NCBI GenBank assembly: GCA_037893245.1
Contig: JBAIAA010000597.1
Coordinates: forward strand, 310,001 to 374,000
Length of the DNA stretch: 64,000 nucleotides
Direction: 5' to 3'
Origin: Crossaster papposus
Lineage: Eukaryota; Echinodermata; Asteroidea; Velatida; Solasteridae
The position numbers were made by a program, and so were the translations under genes. Below are positions 46,565 through 61,500 of the stretch, piece after piece (positions within the stretch are counted from its first letter, which is position 1; every line of letters begins with the position of its first letter). Under the pieces are notes generated by a model that was not told the DNA's origin, made no database searches, and was given only the letters and a program-made list of their open reading frames with translations.

Positions 46565-49500
46565 CTCATGAGTAGAGTGGCCATATTTTGTTGACTGGAA
46601 ATCAAAGATTAAGACTCCTAGAACAATTTTCTTTTCAAATTTATAGGGGTTGACCGAATGAATTTGTTTTTATACTCCTATCCGCACAAGCCACCCCTAA
46701 ACCGGTGGCCCAGCTCTGGGCCCAGGTATCAATGTAGCCCCCCCGCCTCTATGCGAAATAGACCCTGGTATTGGTCTTTTCTGTGAACGAATTCCCCCGA
46801 GTTGGAAGCCACGGGTCACCAATTCTTGATTTCCACAATTATTTCTACAATCAGTCCAATGTATAGGCCCCAGGGACCTCTTATTCAAAATTACCGGAGG
46901 GATCACAAAATATTAATGAGCTCGCGCGCAGTCATTTTCACTGATTTAGTCACATGCACCCTTTAATAGCACTTACTGGGGCCTTTGGTAAGAAAAATGG
47001 GACTCAAAACAATGACAATTTACCTAAAATACAGTAACCACTTCAAAAAAATAAATGCGGTGGACTTGCTGTTCTAAAATGGCGCGTAAAATGGCGCGCT
47101 ACAGTTTAGTGCGCCGCCATCTTTGATTCATATAGGTTCTACTACACTAAATACGGCGCTCATTGTAACCAACACAAAAATTGAAAGAAAGAGCGCCGCC
47201 TGGTGACGCTCATGAGTAGAGTGGCCATATTTTGTTGACTGGAAATCAAAGATTAAGACTCCTAGAACAATTTTCTTTTCAAATTTATAGGGGTTGACCG
47301 AATGAATTTGTTTTTATACTCCTATCCGCACAAGCCACCCCTAAACCGGTGGCCCAGCTCTGGGCCCAGGTATCAATGTAGCCCCCCCGCCTCTATGCGA
47401 AATAGACCCTGGTATTGGTCTTTTCTGTGAACGAATTCCCCCGAGTTGGAAGCCACGGGTCACCAATTCTTGATTTCCACAATTATTTCTACAATCAGTC
47501 CAATGTATAGGCCCCAGGGACCTCTTATTCAAAATTACCGGAGGGATCACAAAATATTAATGAGCTCGCGCGCAGTCATTTTCACTGATTTAGTCACATG
47601 CACCCTTTAATAGCACTTACTGGGGCCTTTGGTAAGAAAAATGGGACTCAAAACAATGACAATTTACCTAAAATACAGTAACCACTTCAAAAAAATAAAT
47701 GCGGTGGACTTGCTGTTCTAAAATGGCGCGTAAAATGGCGCGCTACAGTTTAGTGCGCCGCCATCTTTGATTCATATAGGTTCTACTACACTAAATACGG
47801 CGCTCATTGTAACCAACACAAAAATTAAAAGAAAGAGCGCCGCCTGGTGACGCTCATGAGTAGAGTGGCCATATTTGTTTTACTGGAAATCAAAGATTAA
47901 GACTCCTAGAACAATTTTCTTTTCAAATTTATAGGGGTTGACCGAATGAATTTTTTTTTATACTCCTCTCCGCACAAACCACCCCTAAACTGGTGGCCCA
48001 GCTCTGGGCCCAGGTATCAATGTAGCCCCCCGCCTCTATGCGAAATAGACCCTGGTATTGGTCTTTTCTGTGAACGAAATCCCCCGAGTTGGAAGCCACG
48101 GGTCACCAATTCTTGATTTCCACAATTATTTCTACAATCAGTCCAATGTATAGGCCCCAGGGACCTCTTATTCAAAATTACCGGAGGGATCACAAAATAT
48201 TAATGAGCTCGCGCGCAGTCATTTTCACTGATTTAGTCACATGCACCCTTTAATAGCACTTACTGGGGCCTTTGGTAAGAAAAATGGGACTCAAAACAAT
48301 GACAATTTACCTAAAATACAGTAACCACTTCAAAAAAATAAATGCGGTGGACTTGCTGTTCTAAAATGGCGCGTAAAATGGCGCGCTACAGTTTAGTGCG
48401 CCGCCATCTTTGATTCATATAGGTTCTACTACACTAAATACGGCGCTCATTGTAACCAACACAAAAATTGAAAGAAAGAGCGCCGCCTGGTGACGCTCAT
48501 GAGTAGAGTGGCCATATTTTGTTGACTGGAAATCAAAGATTAAGACTCCTAGAACAATTTTCTTTTCAAATTTATAGGGGTTGACCGAATGAATTTGTTT
48601 TTATACTCCTATCCGCACAAGCCACCCCTAAACCGGTGGCCCAGCTCTGGGCCCAGGTATCAATGTAGCCCCCCCGCCTCTATGCGAAATAGACCCTGGT
48701 ATTGGTCTTTTCTGTGAACGAATTCCCCCGAGTTGGAAGCCACGGGTCACCAATTCTTGATTTCCACAATTATTTCTACAATCAGTCCAATGTATAGGCC
48801 CCAGGGACCTCTTATTCAAAATTACCGGAGGGATCACAAAATATTAATGAGCTCGCGCGCAGTCATTTTCACTGATTTAGTCACATGCACCCTTTAATAG
48901 CACTTACTGGGGCCTTTGGTAAGAAAAATGGGACTCAAAACAATGACAATTTACCTAAAATACAGTAACCACTTCAAAAAAATAAATGCGGTGGACTTGC
49001 TGTTCTAAAATGGCGCGTAAAATGGCGCGCTACAGTTTAGTGCGCCGCCATCTTTGATTCATATAGGTTCTACTACACTAAATACGGCGCTCATTGTAAC
49101 CAACACAAAAATTAAAAGAAAGAGCGCCGCCTGGTGACGCTCATGAGTAGAGTGGCCATATTTTTTTTACTGGAAATCAAAGATTAAGACTCCTAGAACA
49201 ATTTTCTTTTCAAATTTATAGGGGTTGACCGAATGAATTTTTTTTTATACTCCTCTCCGCACAAACCACCCCTAAACTGGTGGCCCAGCTCTGGGCCCAG
49301 GTATCAATGTAGCCCCCCGCCTCTATGCGAAATAGACCCTGGTATTGGTCTTTTCTGTGAACGAAATCCCCCGAGTTGGAAGCCACGGGTCACCAATTCT
49401 TGATTTCCACAATTATTTCTACAATCAGTCCAATGTATAGGCCCCAGGGACCTCTTATTCAAAATTACCGGAGGGATCACAAAATATTAATGAGCTCGCG

Positions 49501-52500
49501 CGCAGTCATTTTCACTGATTTAGTCACATGCACCCTTTAATAGCACTTACTGGGGCCTTTGGTAAGAAAAATGGGACTCAAAACAATGACAATTTACCTA
49601 AAATACAGTAACCACTTCAAAAAAAAAATTAATGCGGTGGACTTGCTGTTCTAAAATGGCGCGTAAAATGGCGCGCTACAGTTTAGTGCGCCGCCATCTT
49701 TGATTCATATAGGTTCTACTACACTAAATACGGCGCTCATTGTAACCAACACAAAAATTGAAAGAAAGAGCGCCGCCTGGTGACGCTCATGAGTAGAGTG
49801 GCCATATTTTGTTGACTGGAAATCAAAGATTAAGACTCCTAGAACAATTTTCTTTTCAAATTTATAGGGGTTGACCGAATGAATTTGTTTTTATACTCCT
49901 ATCCGCACAAGCCACCCCTAAACCGGTGGCCCAGCTCTGGGCCCAGGTATCAATGTAGCCCCCCCGCCTCTATGCGAAATAGACCCTGGTATTGGTCTTT
50001 TCTGTGAACGAATTCCCCCGAGTTGGAAGCCACGGGTCACCAATTCTTGATTTCCACAATTATTTCTACAATCAGTCCAATGTATAGGCCCCAGGGACCT
50101 CTTATTCAAAATTACCGGAGGGATCACAAAATATTAATGAGCTCGCGCGCAGTCATTTTCACTGATTTAGTCACATGCACCCTTTAATAGCACTTACTGG
50201 GGCCTTTGGTAAGAAAAATGGGACTCAAAACAATGACAATTTACCTAAAATACAGTAACCACTTCAAAAAAATAAATGCGGTGGACTTGCTGTTCTAAAA
50301 TGGCGCGTAAAATGGCGCGCTACAGTTTAGTGCGCCGCCATCTTTGATTCATATAGGTTCTACTACACTAAATACGGCGCTCATTGTAACCAACACAAAA
50401 ATTAAAAGAAAGAGCGCCGCCTGGTGACGCTCATGAGTAGAGTGGCCATATTTTTTTTACTGGAAATCAAAGATTAAGACTCCTAGAACAATTTTCTTTT
50501 CAAATTTATAGGGGTTGACCGAATGAATTTTTTTTTATACTCCTCTCCGCACAAACCACCCCTAAACTGGTGGCCCAGCTCTGGGCCCAGGTATCAATGT
50601 AGCCCCCCGCCTCTATGCGAAATAGACCCTGGTATTGGTCTTTTCTGTGAACGAAATCCCCCGAGTTGGAAGCCACGGGTCACCAATTCTTGATTTCCAC
50701 AATTATTTCTACAATCAGTCCAATGTATAGGCCCCAGGGACCTCTTATTCAAAATTACCGGAGGGATCACAAAATATTAATGAGCTCGCGCGCAGTCATT
50801 TTCACTGATTTAGTCACATGCACCCTTTAATAGCACTTACTGGGGCCTTTGGTAAGAAAAATGGGACTCAAAACAATGACAATTTACCTAAAATACAGTA
50901 ACCACTTCAAAAAAAAAATTAATGCGGTGGACTTGCTGTTCTAAAATGGCGCGTAAAATGGCGCGCTACAGTTTAGTGCGCCGCCATCTTTGATTCATAT
51001 AGGTTCTACTACACTAAATACGGCGCTCATTGTAACCAACACAAAAATTGAAAGAAAGAGCGCCGCCTGGTGACGCTCATGAGTAGAGTGGCCATATTTT
51101 GTTGACTGGAAATCAAAGATTAAGACTCCTAGAACAATTTTCTTTTCAAATTTATAGGGGTTGACCGAATGAATTTGTTTTTATACTCCTATCCGCACAA
51201 GCCACCCCTAAACCGGTGGCCCAGCTCTGGGCCCAGGTATCAATGTAGCCCCCCCGCCTCTATGCGAAATAGACCCTGGTATTGGTCTTTTCTGTGAACG
51301 AATTCCCCCGAGTTGGAAGCCACGGGTCACCAATTCTTGATTTCCACAATTATTTCTACAATCAGTCCAATGTATAGGCCCCAGGGACCTCTTATTCAAA
51401 ATTACCGGAGGGATCACAAAATATTAATGAGCTCGCGCGCAGTCATTTTCACTGATTTAGTCACATGCACCCTTTAATAGCACTTACTGGGGCCTTTGGT
51501 AAGAAAAATGGGACTCAAAACAATGACAATTTACCTAAAATACAGTAACCACTTCAAAAAAATAAATGCGGTGGACTTGCTGTTCTAAAATGGCGCGTAA
51601 AATGGCGCGCTACAGTTTAGTGCGCCGCCATCTTTGATTCATATAGGTTCTACTACACTAAATACGGCGCTCATTGTAACCAACACAAAAATTAAAAGAA
51701 AGAGCGCCGCCTGGTGACGCTCATGAGTAGAGTGGCCATATTTTTTTTACTGGAAATCAAAGATTAAGACTCCTAGAACAATTTTCTTTTCAAATTTATA
51801 GGGGTTGACCGAATGAATTTTTTTTTATACTCCTCTCCGCACAAACCACCCCTAAACTGGTGGCCCAGCTCTGGGCCCAGGTATCAATGTAGCCCCCCCG
51901 CCTCTATGCGAAATAGACCCTGGTATTGGTCTTTTCTGTGAACGAAATCCCCCGAGTTGGAAGCCACGGGTCACCAATTCTTGATTTCCACAATTATTTC
52001 TACAATCAGTCCAATGTATAGGCCCCAGGGACCTCTTATTCAAAATTACCGGAGGGATCACAAAATATTAATGAGCTCGCGCGCAGTCATTTTCACTGAT
52101 TTAGTCACATGCACCCTTTAATAGCACTTACTGGGGCCTTTGGTAAGAAAAATGGGACTCAAAACAATGACAATTTACCTAAAATACAGTAACCACTTCA
52201 AAAAAATAAATGCGGTGGACTTGCTGTTCTAAAATGGCGCGTAAAATGGCGCGCTACAGTTTAGTGCGCCGCCATCTTTGATTCATATAGGTTCTACTAC
52301 ACTAAATACGGCGCTCATTGTAACCAACACAAAAATTGAAAGAAAGAGCGCCGCCTGGTGACGCTCATGAGTAGAGTGGCCATATTTTGTTGACTGGAAA
52401 TCAAAGATTAAGACTCCTAGAACAATTTTCTTTTCAAATTTATAGGGGTTGACCGAATGAATTTGTTTTTATACTCCTATCCGCACAAGCCACCCCTAAA

Positions 52501-55500
52501 CCGGTGGCCCAGCTCTGGGCCCAGGTATCAATGTAGCCCCCCCGCCTCTATGCGAAATAGACCCTGGTATTGGTCTTTTCTGTGAACGAATTCCCCCGAG
52601 TTGGAAGCCACGGGTCACCAATTCTTGATTTCCACAATTATTTCTACAATCAGTCCAATGTATAGGCCCCAGGGACCTCTTATTCAAAATTACCGGAGGG
52701 ATCACAAAATATTAATGAGCTCGCGCGCAGTCATTTTCACTGATTTAGTCACATGCACCCTTTAATAGCACTTACTGGGGCCTTTGGTAAGAAAAATGGG
52801 ACTCAAAACAATGACAATTTACCTAAAATACAGTAACCACTTCAAAAAAATAAATGCGGTGGACTTGCTGTTCTAAAATGGCGCGTAAAATGGCGCGCTA
52901 CAGTTTAGTGCGCCGCCATCTTTGATTCATATAGGTTCTACTACACTAAATACGGCGCTCATTGTAACCAACACAAAAATTAAAAGAAAGAGCGCCGCCT
53001 GGTGACGCTCATGAGTAGAGTGGCCATATTTTTTTTACTGGAAATCAAAGATTAAGACTCCTAGAACAATTTTCTTTTCAAATTTATAGGGGTTGACCGA
53101 ATGAATTTTTTTTTATACTCCTCTCCGCACAAACCACCCCTAAACTGGTGGCCCAGCTCTGGGCCCAGGTATCAATGTAGCCCCCCGCCTCTATGCGAAA
53201 TAGACCCTGGTATTGGTCTTTTCTGTGAACGAAATCCCCCGAGTTGGAAGCCACGGGTCACCAATTCTTGATTTCCACAATTATTTCTACAATCAGTCCA
53301 ATGTATAGGCCCCAGGGACCTCTTATTCAAAATTACCGGAGGGATCACAAAATATTAATGAGCTCGCGCGCAGTCATTTTCACTGATTTAGTCACATGCA
53401 CCCTTTAATAGCACTTACTGGGGCCTTTGGTAAGAAAAATGGGACTCAAAACAATGACAATTTACCTAAAATACAGTAACCACTTCAAAAAAATAAATGC
53501 GGTGGACTTGCTGTTCTAAAATGGCGCGTAAAATGGCGCGCTACAGTTTAGTGCGCCGCCATCTTTGATTCATATAGGTTCTACTACACTAAATACGGCG
53601 CTCATTGTAACCAACACAAAAATTGAAAGAAAGAGCGCCGCCTGGTGACGCTCATGAGTAGAGTGGCCATATTTTGTTGACTGGAAATCAAAGATTAAGA
53701 CTCCTAGAACAATTTTCTTTTCAAATTTATAGGGGTTGACCGAATGAATTTGTTTTTATACTCCTATCCGCACAAGCCACCCCTAAACCGGTGGCCCAGC
53801 TCTGGGCCCAGGTATCAATGTAGCCCCCCCGCCTCTATGCGAAATAGACCCTGGTATTGGTCTTTTCTGTGAACGAATTCCCCCGAGTTGGAAGCCACGG
53901 GTCACCAATTCTTGATTTCCACAATTATTTCTACAATCAGTCCAATGTATAGGCCCCAGGGACCTCTTATTCAAAATTACCGGAGGGATCACAAAATATT
54001 AATGAGCTCGCGCGCAGTCATTTTCACTGATTTAGTCACATGCACCCTTTAATAGCACTTACTGGGGCCTTTGGTAAGAAAAATGGGACTCAAAACAATG
54101 ACAATTTACCTAAAATACAGTAACCACTTCAAAAAAATAAATGCGGTGGACTTGCTGTTCTAAAATGGCGCGTAAAATGGCGCGCTACAGTTTAGTGCGC
54201 CGCCATCTTTGATTCATATAGGTTCTACTACACTAAATACGGCGCTCATTGTAACCAACACAAAAATTAAAAGAAAGAGCGCCGCCTGGTGACGCTCATG
54301 AGTAGAGTGGCCATATTTTTTTTACTGGAAATCAAAGATTAAGACTCCTAGAACAATTTTCTTTTCAAATTTATAGGGGTTGACCGAATGAATTTTTTTT
54401 TATACTCCTCTCCGCACAAACCACCCCTAAACTGGTGGCCCAGCTCTGGGCCCAGGTATCAATGTAGCCCCCCGCCTCTATGCGAAATAGACCCTGGTAT
54501 TGGTCTTTTCTGTGAACGAAATCCCCCGAGTTGGAAGCCACGGGTCACCAATTCTTGATTTCCACAATTATTTCTACAATCAGTCCAATGTATAGGCCCC
54601 AGGGACCTCTTATTCAAAATTACCGGAGGGATCACAAAATATTAATGAGCTCGCGCGCAGTCATTTTCACTGATTTAGTCACATGCACCCTTTAATAGCA
54701 CTTACTGGGGCCTTTGGTAAGAAAAATGGGACTCAAAACAATGACAATTTACCTAAAATACAGTAACCACTTCAAAAAAAAAATTAATGCGGTGGACTTG
54801 CTGTTCTAAAATGGCGCGTAAAATGGCGCGCTACAGTTTAGTGCGCCGCCATCTTTGATTCATATAGGTTCTACTACACTAAATACGGCGCTCATTGTAA
54901 CCAACACAAAAATTGAAAGAAAGAGCGCCGCCTGGTGACGCTCATGAGTAGAGTGGCCATATTTTGTTGACTGGAAATCAAAGATTAAGACTCCTAGAAC
55001 AATTTTCTTTTCAAATTTATAGGGGTTGACCGAATGAATTTGTTTTTATACTCCTATCCGCACAAGCCACCCCTAAACCGGTGGCCCAGCTCTGGGCCCA
55101 GGTATCAATGTAGCCCCCCCGCCTCTATGCGAAATAGACCCTGGTATTGGTCTTTTCTGTGAACGAATTCCCCCGAGTTGGAAGCCACGGGTCACCAATT
55201 CTTGATTTCCACAATTATTTCTACAATCAGTCCAATGTATAGGCCCCAGGGACCTCTTATTCAAAATTACCGGAGGGATCACAAAATATTAATGAGCTCG
55301 CGCGCAGTCATTTTCACTGATTTAGTCACATGCACCCTTTAATAGCACTTACTGGGGCCTTTGGTAAGAAAAATGGGACTCAAAACAATGACAATTTACC
55401 TAAAATACAGTAACCACTTCAAAAAAATAAATGCGGTGGACTTGCTGTTCTAAAATGGCGCGTAAAATGGCGCGCTACAGTTTAGTGCGCCGCCATCTTT

Positions 55501-58500
55501 GATTCATATAGGTTCTACTACACTAAATACGGCGCTCATTGTAACCAACACAAAAATTAAAAGAAAGAGCGCCGCCTGGTGACGCTCATGAGTAGAGTGG
55601 CCATATTTTTTTTACTGGAAATCAAAGATTAAGACTCCTAGAACAATTTTCTTTTCAAATTTATAGGGGTTGACCGAATGAATTTTTTTTTATACTCCTC
55701 TCCGCACAAACCACCCCTAAACTGGTGGCCCAGCTCTGGGCCCAGGTATCAATGTAGCCCCCCCGCCTCTATGCGAAATAGACCCTGGTATTGGTCTTTT
55801 CTGTGAACGAAATCCCCCGAGTTGGAAGCCACGGGTCACCAATTCTTGATTTCCACAATTATTTCTACAATCAGTCCAATGTATAGGCCCCAGGGACCTC
55901 TTATTCAAAATTACCGGAGGGATCACAAAATATTAATGAGCTCGCGCGCAGTCATTTTCACTGATTTAGTCACATGCACCCTTTAATAGCACTTACTGGG
56001 GCCTTTGGTAAGAAAAATGGGACTCAAAACAATGACAATTTACCTAAAATACAGTAACCACTTCAAAAAAATAAATGCGGTGGACTTGCTGTTCTAAAAT
56101 GGCGCGTAAAATGGCGCGCTACAGTTTAGTGCGCCGCCATCTTTGATTCATATAGGTTCTACTACACTAAATACGGCGCTCATTGTAACCAACACAAAAA
56201 TTGAAAGAAAGAGCGCCGCCTGGTGACGCTCATGAGTAGAGTGGCCATATTTTGTTGACTGGAAATCAAAGATTAAGACTCCTAGAACAATTTTCTTTTC
56301 AAATTTATAGGGGTTGACCGAATGAATTTGTTTTTATACTCCTATCCGCACAAGCCACCCCTAAACCGGTGGCCCAGCTCTGGGCCCAGGTATCAATGTA
56401 GCCCCCCCGCCTCTATGCGAAATAGACCCTGGTATTGGTCTTTTCTGTGAACGAATTCCCCCGAGTTGGAAGCCACGGGTCACCAATTCTTGATTTCCAC
56501 AATTATTTCTACAATCAGTCCAATGTATAGGCCCCAGGGACCTCTTATTCAAAATTACCGGAGGGATCACAAAATATTAATGAGCTCGCGCGCAGTCATT
56601 TTCACTGATTTAGTCACATGCACCCTTTAATAGCACTTACTGGGGCCTTTGGTAAGAAAAATGGGACTCAAAACAATGACAATTTACCTAAAATACAGTA
56701 ACCACTTCAAAAAAATAAATGCGGTGGACTTGCTGTTCTAAAATGGCGCGTAAAATGGCGCGCTACAGTTTAGTGCGCCGCCATCTTTGATTCATATAGG
56801 TTCTACTACACTAAATACGGCGCTCATTGTAACCAACACAAAAATTAAAAGAAAGAGCGCCGCCTGGTGACGCTCATGAGTAGAGTGGCCATATTTTTTT
56901 GACTGGAAATCAAAGATTAAGACTCCTAGAACAATTTTCTTTTCAAATTTATAGGGGTTGACCGAATGAATTTGTTTTTATACTCCTATCCGCACAAGCC
57001 ACCCCTAAACCGGTGGCCCAGCTCTGGGCCCAGGTATCAATGTAGCCCCCCCGCCTCTATGCGAAATAGACCCTGGTATTGGTCTTTTCTGTGAACGAAT
57101 TCCCCCGAGTTGGAAGCCACGGGTCACCAATTCTTGATTTCCACAATTATTTCTACAATCAGTCCAATGTATAGGCCCCAGGGACCTCTTATTCAAAATT
57201 ACCGGAGGGATCACAAAATATTAATGAGCTCGCGCGCAGTCATTTTCACTGATTTAGTCACATGCACCCTTTAATAGCACTTACTGGGGCCTTTGGTAAG
57301 AAAAATGGGACTCAAAACAATGACAATTTACCTAAAATACAGTAACCACTTCAAAAAAATAAATGCGGTGGACTTGCTGTTCTAAAATGGCGCGTAAAAT
57401 GGCGCGCTACAGTTTAGTGCGCCGCCATCTTTGATTCATATAGGTTCTACTACACTAAATACGGCGCTCATTGTAACCAACACAAAAATTAAAAGAAAGA
57501 GCGCCGCCTGGTGACGCTCATGAGTAGAGTGGCCATATTTTTTTTACTGGAAATCAAAGATTAAGACTCCTAGAACAATTTTCTTTTCAAATTTATAGGG
57601 GTTGACCGAATGAATTTTTTTTTATACTCCTCTCCGCACAAACCACCCCTAAACTGGTGGCCCAGCTCTGGGCCCAGGTATCAATGTAGCCCCCCGCCTC
57701 TATGCGAAATAGACCCTGGTATTGGTCTTTTCTGTGAACGAAATCCCCCGAGTTGGAAGCCACGGGTCACCAATTCTTGATTTCCACAATTATTTCTACA
57801 ATCAGTCCAATGTATAGGCCCCAGGGACCTCTTATTCAAAATTACCGGAGGGATCACAAAATATTAATGAGCTCGCGCGCAGTCATTTTCACTGATTTAG
57901 TCACATGCACCCTTTAATAGCACTTACTGGGGCCTTTGGTAAGAAAAATGGGACTCAAAACAATGACAATTTACCTAAAATACAGTAACCACTTCAAAAA
58001 AAAAATTAATGCGGTGGACTTGCTGTTCTAAAATGGCGCGTAAAATGGCGCGCTACAGTTTAGTGCGCCGCCATCTTTGATTCATATAGGTTCTACTACA
58101 CTAAATACGGCGCTCATTGTAACCAACACAAAAATTGAAAGAAAGAGCGCCGCCTGGTGACGCTCATGAGTAGAGTGGCCATATTTTGTTGACTGGAAAT
58201 CAAAGATTAAGACTCCTAGAACAATTTTCTTTTCAAATTTATAGGGGTTGACCGAATGAATTTGTTTTTATACTCCTATCCGCACAAGCCACCCCTAAAC
58301 CGGTGGCCCAGCTCTGGGCCCAGGTATCAATGTAGCCCCCCCGCCTCTATGCGAAATAGACCCTGGTATTGGTCTTTTCTGTGAACGAATTCCCCCGAGT
58401 TGGAAGCCACGGGTCACCAATTCTTGATTTCCACAATTATTTCTACAATCAGTCCAATGTATAGGCCCCAGGGACCTCTTATTCAAAATTACCGGAGGGA

Positions 58501-61500
58501 TCACAAAATATTAATGAGCTCGCGCGCAGTCATTTTCACTGATTTAGTCACATGCACCCTTTAATAGCACTTACTGGGGCCTTTGGTAAGAAAAATGGGA
58601 CTCAAAACAATGACAATTTACCTAAAATACAGTAACCACTTCAAAAAAATAAATGCGGTGGACTTGCTGTTCTAAAATGGCGCGTAAAATGGCGCGCTAC
58701 AGTTTAGTGCGCCGCCATCTTTGATTCATATAGGTTCTACTACACTAAATACGGCGCTCATTGTAACCAACACAAAAATTAAAAGAAAGAGCGCCGCCTG
58801 GTGACGCTCATGAGTAGAGTGGCCATATTTTTTTGACTGGAAATCAAAGATTAAGACTCCTAGAACAATTTTCTTTTCAAATTTATAGGGGTTGACCGAA
58901 TGAATTTGTTTTTATACTCCTATCCGCACAAGCCACCCCTAAACCGGTGGCCCAGCTCTGGGCCCAGGTATCAATGTAGCCCCCCCGCCTCTATGCGAAA
59001 TAGACCCTGGTATTGGTCTTTTCTGTGAACGAATTCCCCCGAGTTGGAAGCCACGGGTCACCAATTCTTGATTTCCACAATTATTTCTACAATCAGTCCA
59101 ATGTATAGGCCCCAGGGACCTCTTATTCAAAATTACCGGAGGGATCACAAAATATTAATGAGCTCGCGCGCAGTCATTTTCACTGATTTAGTCACATGCA
59201 CCCTTTAATAGCACTTACTGGGGCCTTTGGTAAGAAAAATGGGACTCAAAACAATGACAATTTACCTAAAATACAGTAACCACTTCAAAAAAATAAATGC
59301 GGTGGACTTGCTGTTCTAAAATGGCGCGTAAAATGGCGCGCTACAGTTTAGTGCGCCGCCATCTTTGATTCATATAGGTTCTACTACACTAAATACGGCG
59401 CTCATTGTAACCAACACAAAAATTAAAAGAAAGAGCGCCGCCTGGTGACGCTCATGAGTAGAGTGGCCATATTTTTTTGACTGGAAATCAAAGATTAAGA
59501 CTCCTAGAACAATTTTCTTTTCAAATTTATAGGGGTTGACCGAATGAATTTTTTTTTATACTCCTCTCCGCACAAACCACCCCTAAACCGGTGGCCCAGC
59601 TCTGGGCCCAGGTATCAATGTAGCCCCCCGCCTCTATGCGAAATAGACCCTGGTATTGGTCTTTTCTGTGAACGAAATCCCCCGAGTTGGAAGCCACGGG
59701 TCACCAATTCTTGATTTCCACAATTATTTCTACAATCAGTCCAATGTATAGGCCCCAGGGACCTCTTATTCAAAATTACCGGAGGGATCACAAAATATTA
59801 ATGAGCTCGCGCGCAGTCATTTTCACTGATTTAGTCACATGCACCCTTTAATAGCACTTACTGGGGCCTTTGGTAAGAAAAATGGGACTCAAAACAATGA
59901 CAATTTACCTAAAATACAGTAACCACTTCAAAAAAATAAATGCGGTGGACTTGCTGTTCTAAAATGGCGCGTAAAATGGCGCGCTACAGTTTAGTGCGCC
60001 GCCATCTTTGATTCATATAGGTTCTACTACACTAAATACGGCGCTCATTGTAACCAACACAAAAATTGAAAGAAAGAGCGCCGCCTGGTGACGCTCATGA
60101 GTAGAGTGGCCATATTTTGTTGACTGGAAATCAAAGATTAAGACTCCTAGAACAATTTTCTTTTCAAATTTATAGGGGTTGACCGAATGAATTTGTTTTT
60201 ATACTCCTATCCGCACAAGCCACCCCTAAACCGGTGGCCCAGCTCTGGGCCCAGGTATCAATGTAGCCCCCCCGCCTCTATGCGAAATAGACCCTGGTAT
60301 TGGTCTTTTCTGTGAACGAATTCCCCCGAGTTGGAAGCCACGGGTCACCAATTCTTGATTTCCACAATTATTTCTACAATCAGTCCAATGTATAGGCCCC
60401 AGGGACCTCTTATTCAAAATTACCGGAGGGATCACAAAATATTAATGAGCTCGCGCGCAGTCATTTTCACTGATTTAGTCACATGCACCCTTTAATAGCA
60501 CTTACTGGGGCCTTTGGTAAGAAAAATGGGACTCAAAACAATGACAATTTACCTAAAATACAGTAACCACTTCAAAAAAATAAATGCGGTGGACTTGCTG
60601 TTCTAAAATGGCGCGTAAAATGGCGCGCTACAGTTTAGTGCGCCGCCATCTTTGATTCATATAGGTTCTACTACACTAAATACGGCGCTCATTGTAACCA
60701 ACACAAAAATTAAAAGAAAGAGCGCCGCCTGGTGACGCTCATGAGTAGAGTGGCCATATTTTTTTTACTGGAAATCAAAGATTAAGACTCCTAGAACAAT
60801 TTTCTTTTCAAATTTATAGGGGTTGACCGAATGAATTTTTTTTTATACTCCTCTCCGCACAAACCACCCCTAAACTGGTGGCCCAGCTCTGGGCCCAGGT
60901 ATCAATGTAGCCCCCCGCCTCTATGCGAAATAGACCCTGGTATTGGTCTTTTCTGTGAACGAAATCCCCCGAGTTGGAAGCCACGGGTCACCAATTCTTG
61001 ATTTCCACAATTATTTCTACAATCAGTCCAATGTATAGGCCCCAGGGACCTCTTATTCAAAATTACCGGAGGGATCACAAAATATTAATGAGCTCGCGCG
61101 CAGTCATTTTCACTGATTTAGTCACATGCACCCTTTAATAGCACTTACTGGGGCCTTTGGTAAGAAAAATGGGACTCAAAACAATGACAATTTACCTAAA
61201 ATACAGTAACCACTTCAAAAAAAAAATTAATGCGGTGGACTTGCTGTTCTAAAATGGCGCGTAAAATGGCGCGCTACAGTTTAGTGCGCCGCCATCTTTG
61301 ATTCATATAGGTTCTACTACACTAAATACGGCGCTCATTGTAACCAACACAAAAATTGAAAGAAAGAGCGCCGCCTGGTGACGCTCATGAGTAGAGTGGC
61401 CATATTTTGTTGACTGGAAATCAAAGATTAAGACTCCTAGAACAATTTTCTTTTCAAATTTATAGGGGTTGACCGAATGAATTTGTTTTTATACTCCTAT

